A stretch of DNA of 64,000 nt, taken from assembly GCA_030657355.1 (NCBI GenBank), contig CP131056.1, forward strand, positions 3,182,501 through 3,246,500. The letters are read 5' to 3'. This DNA comes from Radicibacter daui (GTDB lineage Bacteria; Pseudomonadota; Alphaproteobacteria; Radicibacterales; Radicibacteraceae). Positions within the stretch are counted from its first letter, which is position 1; the number at the start of each line of letters is the position of its first letter. Under the pieces are notes generated by a model. It had not been told where the DNA came from and did not search any database. It was given only the letters and a program-made list of their open reading frames with translations. The translations under genes and the position numbers were made by a program. Positions 62,511 to 64,000 of this stretch are shown here, piece after piece.

Positions 62511-63254
62511 TCAACTCGCCTCCGCCGGGCAGGCCGCAGCACCAAGAACGCGCCCCAGCGGCGCCTCCTGCGCAATGACGGCGCAGCGCTCCCCTGCTGC
62601 CGGCGGATCGATCCGGATCGCCTTGCCGTCCTGCCAGCCGGCAAGCTCGCGGGCGCCCGTTACCACATTGTGGTTGGCAAGCGCCCGGCCGTTATTCTCT
62701 CCGCGCAGCACCTTGGTCGCGGCGGTAGGCAGGTAGTTGACCTGCAACAGCGTAACCGGCCCCGTCGGCATGCCGGCGACGGTCAGGGAATATCCCCCGC
62801 CGCCCGAAAGCGGCTCAAGCGCCAGCGACACCGGCTTGGGCCGGGCAGTCGCGCTGGCAATCGCCGCTTCCGCACTGCCCCGGTCGGAGCCCACCAGTTC
62901 GGCGGCGCCATCCACCACCATCTGGGGCGTATAGACGCCCTGCCCGCGGATAACACCGTCATAGGCACGCTGGCGGGCCGTCGCCTCCGCGCTGGAGAAC
63001 GGATCGACCCAGGCGCCGGCCGAGCCATAATTCAGCCGGTTCCAGTAATCGACATGCCATTCCAGCGCCAGCAGGTCCGGGCGCTTCACCAGCTCGCCCA
63101 GATAGGCTTCGGCCGGCGGGCAGGAGGAGCAGCTCTGCGAGGTAAAGAGCTCGACGACAACCGGTGGGGTTCCGTTCGCGGCCTCGGCATTGCCGGCGGC
63201 GAGCACCAGGCCGGCAGCAAAGGCAGCACGGCCGAAGGTTCGAAGAGTGATCAT
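62511..63254 (-). CDS. DUF1223 secreted thioredoxin-like protein
   Basis: 247 aa with a signal peptide (FGRAAFAAGLVLAAGNAEAA). DUF1223 motif VVVELFTSQSCSSCPPAEAY has the CxxC-like redox pair. ALEWHVDYWNRLNYGSAGAW and GQGVYTPQMVVDGAAELVGS are conserved. A final ERCAVIAQEAP has another Cys. The role is unknown; it is often found in alphaproteobacteria near oxidative-stress genes. Confidence 0.87.
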   Translation of the reverse strand: MITLRTFGRAAFAAGLVLAAGNAEAANGTPPVVVELFTSQSCSSCPPAEAYLGELVKRPDLLALEWHVDYWNRLNYGSAGAWVDPFSSAEATARQRAYDGVIRGQGVYTPQMVVDGAAELVGSDRGSAEAAIASATARPKPVSLALEPLSGGGGYSLTVAGMPTGPVTLLQVNYLPTAATKVLRGENNGRALANHNVVTGARELAGWQDGKAIRIDPPAAGERCAVIAQEAPLGRVLGAAACPAEAS

Positions 63255-63410
63255 GGGCCTCTTCCCTCAAAGGCACCAGCCGCTGGCATCTCTTGCCCAT
63301 GCTGCGGCGCTGGCGCCAGGGTTTCAAATTCGCCCGATGATGCTAACGCCGCCTTGCCCTCACGCGCCTCACACCTTCGCGTGAAGGGCGCGCGAGCAGA
63401 AGGCAGGACC

Positions 63411-63452
63411 AAAAGAAAAGACCCCGGCAGTTTCCCGCCGGGGTCTTTTCTT
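63411..63452. terminator. Bidirectional terminator before ettA's 3' end
   Basis: AAAAGAAAAGACCCCGGC pairs with GCCGGGGTCTTTTCTT, between the ettA stop and the DUF1223 gene's upstream region. Confidence 0.8.
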
Positions 63453-63474
63453 ACTTCTGCACTGCGGCCGGCGC

Positions 63475-64000
63475 TCAGCGCGTCAGCGGCTTGTACTTGA
63501 TGCGGTGCGGCTGGTCGGCATCGGCGCCAAGGCGGCGCTTCTTGTCGGCCTCGTAGTCTTCGTAATTGCCTTCGAACCACACCACCTGGCTGTCGCCCTC
63601 GAAGGCGAGGATATGGGTGGCAAGGCGGTCAAGGAACCAGCGATCATGGCTGATGACCACGGCGCAGCCGGGGAAATCTTCCAGCGCGTCTTCCAGCGCA
63701 CGCAGCGTGTCGACGTCGAGGTCGTTGGTCGGTTCGTCAAGCAGCAGGACGTTGGCGCCGGACTTCAGCATCTTGGCAAGATGCACGCGGTTGCGCTCAC
63801 CGCCAGACAGCTGGCCAACCTTCTTCTGCTGGTCAGCGCCCTTGAAGTTGAAGGCGCCGACATAGGCGCGGCTCGGCATGGTGCGCTTGCCAAGCTCGAT
63901 GATGTCGGAACCGCCGGAAATTTCTTCCCAGATGTTCTTGTTGGCAGCAAGGCTGTCGCGGCTCTGGTCGACATAACCCAGATGCACCGTCTCGCCGATG
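63475..64000 (-). CDS. ettA: ABC-F translational throttle ATPase EttA (partial, right edge)
   Basis: The last 174 or so residues of an ABC-F protein running off the right end. The second nucleotide-binding domain is visible from [20 protein letters not shown] onward: signature [16 protein letters not shown], Walker [21 protein letters not shown] and the switch [20 protein letters not shown]. The closing [20 protein letters not shown] fits EttA, which couples ribosome elongation to the ATP/ADP level. Confidence 0.92.
   Translation of the reverse strand, partial: IGETVHLGYVDQSRDSLAANKNIWEEISGGSDIIELGKRTMPSRAYVGAFNFKGADQQKKVGQLSGGERNRVHLAKMLKSGANVLLLDEPTNDLDVDTLRALEDALEDFPGCAVVISHDRWFLDRLATHILAFEGDSQVVWFEGNYEDYEADKKRRLGADADQPHRIKYKPLTR

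Overview
The window is a GC-rich (about two thirds G+C by eye) chromosomal segment of a free-living alphaproteobacterium, most like the Rhodospirillales and relatives. Supporting this are a DUF1476 (F1-ATPase zeta-subunit-like) gene divergent from purC-purS, a glnE-bcp pair, an IalB-family periplasmic protein, an ArsR-methyltransferase fusion and a Zur-type palindrome. No rRNA, tRNA, CRISPR array, transposase or integrase was seen. Most of the window is housekeeping or environmental-sensing DNA; one AT-rich block of about 3.5 kb is clearly foreign in composition.

Layout. 1-1625: a regulator-enzyme fusion (MerR + XRE + cupin + proline racemase) cut by the left edge. 1968-6890: sulfotransferase-like gene, UPF0718/DUF318 permease, alpha/beta hydrolase, lipoprotein and hslO. 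7053-9163: argD-argF operon with a hairpin leader. 9685-12640: IalB-like protein, a Y-shaped intergenic repeat, and a dialkylglycine decarboxylase gene divergent from its LysR regulator. 12899-19722: rlmN, DUF1476, purC-purS, a membrane pair, isochorismatase-fold hydrolase, murI and an orphan FliN-like gene. 20844-24627: M23 peptidase and a Zur-boxed zinc ABC operon (small membrane protein, ATPase, permease, binding protein). 24806-33607: AsmA/YhdP-like giant protein, glnE, bcp, LysR, peroxiredoxin-like protein.

33664-40235 is the most unusual region. A RelB/ParE-like toxin-antitoxin pair adjoins a broken copy of pepP. Next comes an AT-rich three-gene operon (PhyH-like dioxygenase, GSCFA protein, methyltransferase), then an intact pepP. 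The island is therefore flanked by a direct repeat of pepP sequence, and the intact pepP carries a C-terminal tail that ends in island-like DNA.

40375-64000: GNAT protein, sensor kinase with a degenerate receiver, DUF952, UvrD helicase, two MFS transporters, a T4-like muramidase without signal peptide, a chemoreceptor, a single-domain globin, a LacI regulator and prmA. A five-gene minus-strand operon follows (ArsR-methyltransferase fusion, TPR/O-GlcNAc-transferase-like protein, exported protein, small protein, VOC protein). The window ends with mlaA-mlaC, dienelactone hydrolase, DUF1223 protein and ettA, which is cut by the right edge.

The best leads for new biology are the regulator-racemase fusion with its promoter direct repeats, and the PhyH-GSCFA-methyltransferase cassette embedded in a duplicated pepP. 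A small membrane protein leading the Zur-controlled zinc operon is a third. Functions of the cassette and the fusion are inferred from domains only.
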